From contig BTPP01000002.1 of the NCBI GenBank assembly GCA_037102815.1, positions 4,092,001 to 4,156,000 on the forward strand: a stretch of 64,000 nucleotides of DNA. The letters run 5' to 3'. A program made the position numbers and the translations under genes. Below are positions 11,720 to 22,543 of this stretch, one piece after another; the stretch's first letter is position 1; each line of letters opens with the position of its first letter. The stretch comes from Neurospora intermedia (lineage: Eukaryota; Ascomycota; Sordariomycetes; Sordariales; Sordariaceae). Below the pieces are notes generated by a model that saw only the letters and a program-made list of their open reading frames with translations, was not told the DNA's origin and searched no databases.

Positions 11720-11769
11720 AATGGGAGTCAATGGGAGTCAATGGGAGTTAATGGTAGTCAATGGGAGTT
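11720..11769 (+). repeat. 10 bp tandem repeat (AATGGGAGTC)x5
   Basis: Five consecutive decamers with T/C and G/T variation follow the octanucleotide satellite after a few bases. They lie inside the TIR element. Confidence 0.9.
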
Positions 11770-11952
11770 GAAGTGACTTTGCGGGAGGTTTGCCAAGGTC
11801 TTGGGTAGTAGTGCAAATGGACCCCTGGACCTTCTCCAAATTTTGGAATTTGGGGTACCTCTAAGGTGACAATGCAAATGGTTCCTTTCTCCTTCCGTTT
11901 GGATAGAAAAGAAAGGAAAAATAAGAAGATGAAAAAAGAGAGAGAGTGAGAA

Positions 11953-11975
11953 GGGGGGGGGGGGGGGGGGGGGGG
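11953..11975 (+). repeat. G23 homopolymer inside the TIR element
   Basis: An uninterrupted run of 23 G follows a purine-rich AG stretch. Its length is probably polymorphic and prone to assembly error. Confidence 0.9.
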
Positions 11976-12124
11976 AAGAAGAAAAATGTCTAAAGAATAT
12001 ACTAAAAAGATGAATAGTGGTTAGTGCTAACTTCGTTGTATTAATGGGCGTGAAGGACGGGAGGTGGATGGAGGCGTTGATATAAAATGGCTTACAGCTG
12101 AGGTCAGATGGAAGCTCAGACCAG

Positions 12125-12161
12125 TTTTCAATTGAGCATAACCCAAACTTGGGCCACCGTA
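12125..12161 (-). repeat. Right terminal inverted repeat of the MITE-like element
   Basis: Inverted partner of 11421-11457. It ends in CCACCGTA, directly followed by the CCGAGG direct repeat. Confidence 0.9.
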
Positions 12162-12167
12162 CCGAGG
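12162..12167. repeat. Right target-site duplication CCGAGG
   Basis: Direct copy of 11415-11420, immediately outside the right TIR. Confidence 0.65.
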
Positions 12168-13256
12168 AAGGATTGCCGCCCACTAATGCCTAGCAAGCAT
12201 CCATGACTCCTACACACCTACCTACTTGGGCTAAGATTACAGTGCATGAGCATCAAGCTTATAGTGCCGCACAGGAAACGAGTCATACCACATGGCATGA
12301 ATGCACATTTGGCATCAATATCTTGTACAAGCCAGTGTCCCATTCACTTCAATTCGGCACTTCCTGTCGCATGAAGTTCAACGACAATCTAATTGGCGGT
12401 GGCTCCATTGAAAGTCGCCCTCAAGAAAAACTTGTACCCAAGAACGCCACTACGGATGTTAGACTTGCTGAAAGAACTGAACGCCTTGAACCGTACACTA
12501 CATCAATTCAGACAAAGATTGCTTGCGAAACAGCGAGACCCGTGAGGTTGACAATGTGAAGCTATGGTATTTCCCGTAGTTTGGTTTTCAAAGGAGGCCC
12601 TGGTCAGAAAGCAGAGAACACCTTGGAGCGCGGAGAATGAGATAGGTCACGATGACCTCAGTGCCAATCTGGGTCAAAGTGCACTGCAGTGACCACAGAT
12701 GAACAGAACGAACATGCACGGGACTCGAGAATGACAATGGTCAACAAGCCATTCGCGGGAGCCAGTGCTGATGATATCGAACATCTGATCAACACTAAAA
12801 GTAAAGCTTTCCATGGCACATCCCGGGATATATGATATGATGGTTTTCACCAAGCCTGCCTGCCTCATTCCGTCTTGGGTGTCCGAAAGTTGTCTGCCCT
12901 AGCACGGAGAATCGTCGACGAGCCTTCGTCACCAACGAGCGATGGCCCGCCTCGCGTCTCGTAGCCTCATGTCCGTTTGACATTGACAATCGCGATGCAG
13001 CTTAGTAAGAATGACAATCAATCATGTAATTAGTCATGATGGAGATAAGATCATCAGCAAGACCCGAAGGGAAAAAAAAGAAGACATCCACAGTGTTTCC
13101 AAGAACAAACTGGAAGAAAAGAAAGAGCGGAACCACAAGAGCGGACCGGCAGGGAACGGGTACAGCCGATCCCCTCCCGAACGATGAACTCGACTCCACC
13201 CAGCAACCCCTTTCCCATCCGTGCCACCCGAACCGAATGAACGAACGGCGGTGATC

Positions 13257-13295
13257 GGGGCCGGGCGGGTCCGCAGGCGGGCAGGCGGGCGTGGG
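13257..13295 (+). other. G-run cluster, possible G-quadruplex
   Basis: Six runs of three or four G lie within 39 bases with loops of about 2, 1, 9, 5 and 3 nt. The pattern fits a quadruplex-capable sequence. No gene start was seen beside it. Confidence 0.4.
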
Positions 13296-15016
13296 CCGTG
13301 GAGAGGGATGAATGAGAGCGATGTGCTTGTTGCTCGGAGTGGAGAGCAGCGTGGTCGATTTTTTGCATTGCTGTAGTGTACCTAGCGTACATAATAGCGT
13401 GCAGTATTCTACACTTTGCACTCGCTCCCGTCCCGTCCCATCCCATCATGCAATGGAAGTTCTGCTTTCCGGCCGCGATGGACTGGACTGGATTCTCCGC
13501 CGCTCGTCTCCATCTCTGTTTCGGTCTACATCATCTTTACGGGTCCTACACCTGTAGACTGCCTTAGCATACATGCTGTCAGGGAACATGGGCCAGGCAA
13601 GTAGGAAGGAGAAATGTGGTGCATTGGCAACATGTCCCTCAGTTCAGAATATGTAATTCCGTTTTGCATACAAGTGTATTTTCAGGTGGCAGTTGAGGGG
13701 CTCTGCCTTCTCACAAAGATACCGCATCAAGGGCTAAGCGTGCGAAAAGGTGAATGCCGCCCTTTGGAATTCAGTAATCAGAAATGCGAACTTTACGCAA
13801 GAGAACTATGTATTTGGTTGGCCAAGAAAAGAACTTGAGTCCCGTCGGAGGATGGACAAGATTTGAGAAATCCGAAGACGGGTGTTCGGAAAGCCCAAGC
13901 AACTGGTAACGAGCAACTGGGTGAAAAGGGCCCAAGGACATCGTTCCGGTAAATTACTCTATTCACTCACTGGCAAGGTCAAAGCCTCAACCGAACCCGC
14001 GGGTTGCTTCCCTTCCCTTTTTCCATCTCCTGCACACCGAGCGGGCGGCTGGCTTGTTGGCGGGGTTCAAGGAAGAAAAGTGTCGTGATTATCGCATGTT
14101 CGGAAGAGAGCCATGCGCACCGTGAATCTGCCCGTGTTGATCATTGCTCAGCTTGAGTGATACTCCGCATTTTATGCTTACTTAATATATCCGCACGGGG
14201 AAAAACCGAGTGTTCGGTAAATGGAATAAAATAAACACAACCTTGTGTGTGGATTTATATATCTTTACCGTATATTACCATTCCGTGTAGACGCTCCGTT
14301 TCGTGGTTTGGCTCAGCAACCTTCTCTGTTAACCCTTGGCCCAATGTCTCGAAGATTTCACCGAGGGTCATTGCGGGGTCACGGCTGATATATGATGAGA
14401 CTCACACTGTGAATTACTACCTATGTTCCGCGTGAGCGTGGTAGGAATTGTGAGGTGCAATGCGGTAGACAAGACAAGTTGCGAGCTCGAGCTTATCACA
14501 AGACGCGCACGTCCATCGCAAGCCAGGGTCGCAACACAGCAGGCGGGGGTTCCATCAAAAGCAAGCCGATAGACGGACACACCACGACGCCATGAAACCA
14601 CGAGGAGAAATCGTGTTTTAATCCGAGGCGGTTGGAGCATGTTGTGTAGCTGTGTTGGGGGACATCATGTTTGTTTGCTGCCTTTGGATTTTTGCAGTTG
14701 TTGTCCAATTAGCCTTGGCTCACCGTTCATGTTTGGATGTTCAGTGTCCTTGGTTAATCTGCTTTTCCCTTCTCCGCTTCCGCCGCCTCCTCTTTATTTT
14801 ACATTTGTCCGATTCTCGACCATTCAATCCTCAGGTCATGTCGGTTTCCATTTCCATGTAGAACTTCTCGGCAGTTCCAGATTGCAGGATAGCATGACCC
14901 TACTGCTTCCGAGGCAGTCCAGAACGCAGCAATACCACCGTAGCAGTGTAGTCCATTCATGAGTTATGCCTGCCCGCGCAAGCGAAAGTTGCTTTTCGTT
15001 TCTGTCAGAGCGACTG

Positions 15017-15035
15017 CCCCCCCCCCCCCCCCCCC
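15017..15035 (+). repeat. C19 homopolymer
   Basis: An uninterrupted run of 19 C between CGACTG and GAGATC. Confidence 0.9.
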
Positions 15036-15572
15036 GAGATCCTCGGCATGGGATGGTACGGCATGGTGTGGATGAAGGGCCAGCAAACAAAATGATAGCT
15101 CACAACAATGATAGGAATTCTTTCCCCCACGAAGTCCATACCAAACATGCCACCTTGGCACATCCACAGACGATACACGAAGGTGGTGAAGAACGATGTG
15201 AAGTGGATTGAAGGGCCACCTTTCAGGGTGTTGCTCACGCTGTGCGCAGCATGCAATGCAATGCACTCTATCTGACTGAATGCTAGGTTATCTGCCAATC
15301 CTGCCTCGCATGTGTGAAGCAGGAATATAGAATTTCTCCGCAGCAAAAGCGTTTGAGCTTATCGTTGTCAATATCATGACATACTTTTTGTGTTGCAGTG
15401 ACAGTCATCCGTCTCATCTGATGAAAGGAGCGAGCTCAGGATTGTCCGTCAAAGAGACACCGGCCGATGATCATCAATTGGACAAGTCTGCTAAAGACGT
15501 AACTACAACAGCACAATGTTAGCGGTGTCACAGGATCCAGAAACGCATCGACAAGATGAAATGAACGGAGGG

Positions 15573-15612
<40 letters not shown>
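15573..15612 (+). repeat. A40 homopolymer
   Basis: An uninterrupted run of about 40 A. No retroposed gene body, Pol III box or target duplication was found upstream, so it is best called a simple repeat. Confidence 0.9.
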
Positions 15613-15614
<2 letters not shown>

Positions 15615-15630
15615 AAGGGAAATGGAGGGG

Positions 15631-15654
15631 CTGGACAGTGTGAACGCTGTCCAG
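15631..15654 (+). other. Perfect 8 bp hairpin next to the poly-A run
   Basis: CTGGACAG (15631-15638) and CTGTCCAG (15647-15654) are perfect inverted copies around an 8 nt loop, 18 bases after the A40 run. There is no T-run after it to suggest a terminator. Confidence 0.6.
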
Positions 15655-17947
15655 CTTGTGAAAACAAAAACAGAAACAGCATCCTCCAGCAAAACATCGC
15701 AGCTCCGAGACACAAGCGGTGAAAGATGCCTCAGTACCAATCGTAATGAAAGGAGGATACCGCTTCTTCTCAGTCCATTGGATATTTTGTCAGACCCGAC
15801 AGTTTGGGACGTAGCTTCCTGGCAATAGAAAGCTCAGTGGATTTACACTACGATGCTGTTTCAATGAGAAACGGTATCTGGTAATGGACCGTAATCCGCC
15901 CTTTACTTTACCGGACTTCTACTGTGCCAAGGACTGAGCCTGTCGTGCCTGGCGGGCGTAAAATGTTTTTTTATTTTAATTATTGTACCATATTTCTTTT
16001 CTTTGGCTAATAGACTGTCCGTTTCACAAGCCCTCTACCCTCTGTGCAACCCCTGAGACGACAGTGGCGGTGATGATGTCGGGCCTAATGAGTCGCCTAC
16101 TGTACACTGCCCATTTATGCCTTGACCATAAACCGCTTGGTAAGCAGTCATGAATCACTGAATGATGCTTGTTGATATATCAAGATGTGTAAGATGCAGC
16201 TCACCGCAAGGCAGCAGAAGAGATTACACCACTACATATATCAGATTGAATAACCCGCTGGCTATTTCCGGCAAACCGTACCATCTCGATATGGTTTCTG
16301 TATTGAACTTCATGGGGTGGAAATTGCCGCTGTATCTTACGCTTGATATTGTCAGGCTACCAGAGTCATGCTTTGCCTTCATACTCCTGTCTTACTCCCA
16401 GGCATATCAACGATTCGGCTTTACAGCGCAAGAATAGAACATCTCGCCTACTTGGGTTGAGTAAGATGTTTTGGTTCCACCTTGGAGTTCAAAAGGAAGG
16501 AAACGTCTCCCTGGATGGGTTCGTCTCGGTCCCAGCCAGATGGTATCGATGCGGGATGATCCGTTTGGCTGGTGAAGATTATTGATGGTGCCCGGAGGCT
16601 GGAGACGAATTGACTAGTGATTGGAAAAGCAAAGTACGAACTAGCCCGGGCGCCGTCCTCCTTCGTGGTTGGAGCGGAGAAATTTTCAAATCAAATACGT
16701 TGGTTGTCCGCCCCTGTGTTCGACAGAGACATCGGCCATCATCTTCCTGGGAGCCTGGTTACACATTGTACAGCAGATAACCTTCCCACCCGATGCTTTA
16801 TCCTCGAAGCCAATCACCCATATCACTTCTTACTCTGAGCGGCCTTTTCGCAGTCGCCTTCCAAATACTATGAGCAATGATATATCTCGTGGAACACGAC
16901 CTCGGCCATTACATGATTCGAATGGATGAAAGTTTCACGAGAAATTCCGAGTTCCGTCTGGTGTAGGCATTGTACCTGCTCTGTACTTTTTAGAAGTCCG
17001 TCGTACCTGTGTTGATAATACCACGAACATGCCACAAAGGCCAATGTGTCATCGCACCTTTGTGATAGCCTTGCGCATCTGTCTGAACAATCATCACCCT
17101 CGCCACGACACTGGGTCGTGGTGCACATATGCATACAGGTATGTAAGTATACGCAGTGCCGGGGGGGCGTATCGCGTAGAACGCGTAGAACAACCAGGAG
17201 ACGGTGGAACAGGCGGTACACCACACCAGGAAGAGGAAAACGGCCGGATTGGCCTAGAGTTTATCAGGCATTTCGGAACACAATGTCCTAGCGCCAATGA
17301 TGATGCCGCTGGCGATGGTGGTTCGCTGTCTCGATCCCTCACACACCAACCCCTCAGTTAAGAAGCCCTCTCGCATCGTCACGGTACAACGCTGATGCTA
17401 CCCAGACCGAGGGCGACGGGCTCTGGTAGGCAGGAAGTCCGGATGGCCACCACGACCAGTCTAGTGTATATGTATGCTACTCTGCACAAAACCCACTCTT
17501 GGGCAAGATGGCTTGCTTGATTAGGCTGGTGAGAAAGGGAACATGATACGGCAGCTGCAATATTGATGCAGGCCGGTGACCTGTAGCCAAACTTGTTCGA
17601 TGCGAAGGGACCCCACGCTACGGTCGACGACGGGGTCTTGCAGGTTATGTGCTCCGAAGCGAGTGGCGACAGCTCACTGGCAGGTTGAAGACAGGTGTCT
17701 GCAGTTCCGACTTGGGGTCGAGTGTGGTCGCCGTCGTTGTCATCGACCACATTGTTCGAGTGCCGCGCGGTAGACGAAACGTCAGCATGTCATGTCGCCA
17801 GCGACGAAACCAGGTACCGAAAGGGCGAGACAAGACGTTGTGCCTTTTTACGAACAAAAGGTAGCTGGAATCGTTCGATAAATCGGAACTCGAATGCCAC
17901 GATCCACAATTGGAGCAACGGTCATCCATCATAGGGCCGGGAGCTTA

Positions 17948-17965
17948 TTTTTTTTTTTTTTTTTT
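17948..17965 (+). repeat. T18 homopolymer
   Basis: An uninterrupted run of 18 T after GAGCTTA. Confidence 0.9.
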
Positions 17966-20042
17966 CGGGTTCCCTTGGGCCTTTTCCTGCTGGCTGGGAT
18001 GGACCAGACCATGTCATCCGGCCCCGTCATGCAAAACTTTGAGTGAGTGAATGAACAAACCCCTTTGTGATGGAAAAGTCCCAGGGGGACGAGGAAGAAT
18101 CAGACCGGCTTGAGATCCCGGTGGATCACGAGCGGATTACGGACTGGTCGAACGATAGCGTCCAACGCTACGAAGATGTGGAGGTGATGCTCTGAGAAGT
18201 GGAGAGGCGCAAAGGCGGAAGCGAACGGCAACGTTCCTGGAAGCACGGCGCCAATGGCGAATGCTTGTTTGGACAAGAAGGAGGAGTCGCCAGGGTGTCT
18301 TGCCAGGGTCCCTTTGGAATTTCTGGGAGTTCCGGGTGATTTGCCCATTTGTGTGCCATGGTTCCCTGACAGCGAGGTAGCCCCGCAAAGGACTGGTCGA
18401 ATGGAACGGCCTCTGGGGATGTTTGATGCTGTTCCAGGTTCGCCAGTCAAAGAAACTGAAGGGACCCGTCTCCAGAACGGTCAGAACCCAACCAAGCTCC
18501 TGGGTTCTGAAGGAAACGGTGTTTGCCGGCGGGGTCACGTTCCAATGGGCCGCGGTCCCGCCTTGGAGTGACGGAGTTCTCACCTAGGTAGTCAGCGCTA
18601 TTGATTGTGTGTGTTGACTGCTGACTGCGTGCTGGTATGCCAGGCATGTTGGGGAACAAAGAGGGCAAAAACGACAACGGGATGGGCCGTGGTCATATTT
18701 TTGTACCTCGCCGGACGGAGATGCTTTTGTCAACACCAGCCTTTCCCTTTGTCAATGTTCTCCAAGACGCTTCTACCCGTTCTCCACCCACTCGTGGCCA
18801 ACGCAAGGCATTTTCTTGCGCAAGGCAACCTTGACTTGCGAACTGAAGGCATTTGAGCCTCCAGTCGGTGGGTTTTTCGACGTTGGGCATCCCGTTGCGC
18901 TGGGACAGCTCCTCCTCTCCCGTCTCCAGTCTACAGTGGTACCCACAACAGGATGTTGGGGTTACGTCCACACAACATGACCTACTAAAAGAGCTGATTC
19001 GAATGCCCGGTCCGAGTATTTCGACTGATGCCGTTAAGAATTGCCGGTCCTGGCCGTCCTGGCTGTCTTGGGCATCATGATGTCCAGGAGATTGGGTTAA
19101 TTATGGTGAGTTCAAAGGCTGCGATGAAGATTCGTCGTTGCGGTCCACTTGGTTCGATTGCTGCGACCAGGAGCCGAGAAAACGCTCTCAACGCAACCTG
19201 GAACTGAAAGCACTGACTGGTAACGTGCGCTATTGATAAGCGGTGGGCGGCCCAAATGGAACAACCTAAACAGAGGACCACATGGCTGTTTTGGCCGGCG
19301 CCTGTCCCCGGGTCTCGCAACTGACATGGTGCCAGAAGCTAATACCGGTCCTGTCCCGAATTTCTGCTAGCGTGATGCGCCCATCCCTTGCTTCCACCCT
19401 GTGAACATTCCCGCATTCTCGTCACGGTCACAAAGCGCAGGTGTCACTGGCGTGAGTGAGGCTGGGAAGGCATCGTCATGTCCATGGACGACCTTCCACA
19501 ATGGAATGGAGTGCCGGGACAAGATTTTTGGTTTGCTGCTGTGTAGTTCATGTCTCCTCCGTCCGTTCCTGCGCTGACCGAGGCTTTTCGGGAACCAGCT
19601 GCTGTTTTCGGCTAGGAAACGACTGGGTATGTTTCCCGGTTACCACCCCGCCCCACGGCATGCTGCGGTCTGCCACCAGTCAGAGCATTGCTACGCGTGA
19701 GGAAAACGCACGGAAAACGCAGTAAAGCGGCGTATTGCAGAATACGATACTATCGTACCTTTCAGCGATACATACGTACCGTGTTTTACCGCCAGGAGCT
19801 GCTTCAGTTCTTCGGTGTCTAGTCCTACTTGGGCGTGTTTTGCAGCCATGGTCAATTACATGATTGCACCGTCCACCGTACCATTCGGTTGTTCCGTTTG
19901 GACAGGCATTCCCTTCGTGCCATTCCACACCTCACCTGGCGGTCTCCATGAGCTTGCCGGGATTGACTGTGCTCCTCCCGTCCCTATTCCCGCATGCCCG
20001 TAGCCTGTCGGGCAGTGGATAGCTCAAGAGCCACACCCAGAG

Positions 20043-20472
20043 GCAGTTTGCAGTTTGCAGTTTGGGGTTTCCCACCCACTGCAGCCGTACACTAGCCGTA
20101 CCCCGTACCCCCCCCTGGCTCCTCCCCCGGCCGCCCAGTTTCCCTTTTCTTTCCCTCAATCCCACTTCCCAGGAACGAGGAACCCTCTCCTCTCTTTCCT
20201 TATCCACACAACAGGACAACACACATAAGCCGTGTGTGTACTTTTGTGTCCGTCAACAACCAAGGAGCTCGACCACAAATACTCCGAGTATAGACGAGGC
20301 AGTGATCGGCGCGAAATTAGTCGGAATTGCGGCGTTTTGGGTCTCACCTCACCTTTGGATCCCAAGGGCTTGGAACCGAATAATACCGGCAAACAAACAC
20401 CAACACCAACACCAAAAACAACACAAGTCGACCATCACCACCACTACTACTACTACCACCATACATTAACAT
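20043..20472 (+). promoter_or_regulatory. Promoter and C/A-rich leader of the Cys-cluster gene
   Basis: It opens with three tandem GCAGTTT heptamers (20043-20063). A strongly pyrimidine-rich stretch follows (about 20098-20215). After a mixed stretch, a C/A-rich leader with CAACAC and CACTAC triplet runs (about 20395-20470) leads up to ATG 20473. Pyrimidine patches followed by C/A-rich leaders are typical of expressed fungal genes; the transcript start is inferred, not seen. Confidence 0.5.
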
Positions 20473-21761
20473 ATGTCAGCCAACCCAACTACAATCACAC
20501 CAATCCATCCTCAACAAAACGATTCTATGATCAAGAACAACGCCATCGTCATGAGTTCGGCTACACAGGGAGGACCCGCCGCGGTCCCTAAGGAGGAGAA
20601 GAAGGGCTTCGGCAAGGTTCTGGCAAGAGTAAAGACGGTTCTGAGGACGAAGCGACTTTCGACCAGCGGCGCAAAGGCCGATCCCGCTGCTACCGCCGAG
20701 AAAAAGGGCAAGGAAGCTGCCAAGAGGTAAGGCCTATTTTAGTCTGGCACTGTCGGGAGGGTTCTCATTGGACACTCTGGCTGGCATGCTGTCCGCTTTG
20801 AGTTGTGGCCAACCAACCCATCCAACTCTTGATGATGCATTTCACTCCCCTTCAAATTTCAGTCTCTAACAAATGACTATAGCACTACGAAGACGGCCCC
20901 CGCTGCTGCTGCCGCGGCGGCCAAGACTGTGGACGCCAATGCCCAAAAGGTCCCTCGCGCCCAGTTGTTTGAGGAACGTGCCAAGAAGCTCGGTGAGCTC
21001 TATGGCTTGGAGCTGAAGCCTAGCGAGTGGCACTCGACCGAGGGCCATGCTCTCCGTGTTGAAAAGCCCATCAAGATGCGTGTCCACCGCAAATGCCACC
21101 AATGCGACACCTCGTTCGGAGCTTCCAAGGAATGCTCCAAGTGCAAGCATACGCGATGCAAGCAGTGCCCTCGTATTCCCTCCAAGAAGACCGAGGCCGA
21201 GAGGGAGGAGAGCAGGAAGAAGCGCGCTCAGATCATCAAGGAACGTGCCGAGAACGCCCCCATTGTCCCCGACTGGCACCCGAAGCGCGAGAAGGACCTC
21301 GTTCTCAGACGTCCCGCCAAGACCGGAACTCAGGATCTGGTTCACAAGAAGCCTCGCCAACGTGTGCGCAGGACCTGCTGCGGCTGCAAGAACCTCTTCA
21401 CTTCTGGAAACAAGACTTGCACGGCCTGCCAGCACGTCCGTTGCACGGACTGCCCTCGAGACCCGTAAGTTTTGGCGCATTTTGATGGCCTCGAGAAGCT
21501 AGTTATACTGACCCCTTGAACAGATCAAAGAAAGACAAGTATCCCTACGGCTATCCTGGAGACCAACCTTCGAAACGCCAGGCTTACTTCGAATGCAAGG
21601 CCTGCAAAAACACCTTCGCTTCGGAGCCAACCGTCACCACCTGCCCCAAGTGCTTCAACAGAAACACCGAGCGACTTGCGCCGAAGCGGGTGGAACCTCA
21701 ACCTGACCCCGAAGCTTGGAAGAGCATACAAGCAAAACTCGCGGCGATGAATCTCAAGTAA
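20473..21761 (+). CDS. Protein with three Cys-cluster (zinc-ribbon-like) modules, unknown function
   Basis: Exons 20473-20726, 20883-21464 and 21524-21761 give 357 residues. Intron 1 is 156 nt, has a CTAAC branch site and ends in an ACTATAG acceptor; intron 2 is 59 nt (GTAAGT...GAACAG). The first 110 residues are Ala/Lys-rich and basic. Two similar modules follow, at about residues 156-181 (CHQCDTSF, CSKCKHTRCKQCPR) and 250-277 (CCGCKNLF, CTACQHVRCTDCPR). A shorter one lies at about 303-322 (CKACKNTF, CPKC). The CxxC pairs suggest zinc binding, and repeated CKHTRC/CQHVRC ends suggest internal duplication. I believe similar proteins are widespread in Sordariomycetes as uncharacterised, but cannot name one. 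Basic composition would suit nucleic-acid or ribosome contact; that is inference. Confidence 0.88.
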
Positions 21762-22510
21762 CACGATACGTTTCGGTGTCCTTGTCACTCTGCTAGGAGG
21801 GAAAGAAAGAAGGATATTAGAACACGATGAAAATGAAGGTTTAAGCGAAGGAAGCTGATGATAGCGTCTGTTTTTCTTTGGATTTGTTTTGCTCTTTTTC
21901 TGTTTTGGCTGGCTACGTATTACCCAGACTCTCGCAAGCTTTTATCGCTCACAAGATGCATGCATTCATTCTTAAGGCCACACGCACCACCATCCTTAGC
22001 ACGATATGAAACACGCGCATGTTTTTAAACCTCATTTTGCATGCATGGATTCTTTCTGCGACGAAACAACACCTCTGATCTTTTCCCGCATATTTTCTCG
22101 TCATTCACTATGTCGGCGCTCGATTTGATACCCAACTGTACGGACTCTGCATGTCAACTGCGAAATCTGAGGAGAGAACAACTTGTCTGTTTAGGGAACA
22201 GCAAAGGAAGGGAGGAATGGTATCCCTCATAGAGGTCCTTGTGGTCATGGAAGGGAAACACTAGGATATATTTCTCCATAGGTGCAATATATCGATCTGT
22301 CTCAGAAAACAAAGTGCCAGCCCTCTTCGCCCATAATCAATCTAGTGTATCGTCCTCCCATGGCATCGGGGCTCCTTGTGGTTTTGACCAAAAGTCGCCA
22401 CTCACTCGTGTCACACTCCCTGTAATACCAGGAACGCAAAAGCTTCGCACATCACATACCAATAGTGTTTACCCAAATCGTTGATCTTGCACCCGCAATA
22501 CGACATCGCA

Positions 22511-22543
22511 ACACACATACAGGCGCACACACGAACGCACACA
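22511..22543 (+). repeat. CA-rich dispersed repeat, copy 1
   Basis: ACACATACAGGCGCACACAC and its flanks are shared with 23917-23947, nearly identical over about 31 bases. It is short and low in complexity. Confidence 0.6.

Larger units (their letters stand above)
11421..12161. mobile_element. 741 bp non-autonomous TIR element (MITE-like), family unassigned
   Basis: The outer 37 bp at each end are inverted copies of one another with a single mismatch (11421-11457 against 12125-12161; both begin TACGGTGGCCCAAG read inward). A direct repeat CCGAGG abuts both ends (11415-11420 and 12162-12167), as expected for a 6 bp target duplication. The inside has no transposase; it holds an octanucleotide satellite, a 10 bp repeat and a G23 run. 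The similarity of the ends stops sharply after the TIR. Alternatively the duplicated target is just TA (Tc1/mariner style) and CCGAGG is a coincidence. The near identity of the ends suggests recent insertion. It lies about 320 bp upstream of the F-box gene start. Confidence 0.75.
12168..20042. other. Large region without a recognised protein gene
   Basis: No frame in this nearly 7.9 kb stretch pairs a good start, coding-like composition and credible splice sites. The composition is normal, so this is not RIP heterochromatin. It contains homopolymers (listed separately), a G-rich patch at 13257-13295, a hairpin at 15631-15654 and purine- and pyrimidine-rich stretches. It may hold long untranslated leaders, noncoding transcripts or regulatory DNA. 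I could not tell which. Confidence 0.5.

Noticed and set aside
11495-11731. Long minus-strand frames with a repeating HCFIASLL pattern
   Set aside because: They are products of the (GAAGCAAT)n satellite, whose minus strand has no stop in any frame.
15400-15620. Retroposed SINE ending in the A40 run
   Set aside because: No A/B box promoter, no tRNA-like head and no flanking target duplication were found.
20866-21480. 204-codon antisense frame over the Cys-cluster gene
   Set aside because: Shadow of the real coding exon. The plus strand has paired CxxC motifs and clean splice sites; the antisense does not.
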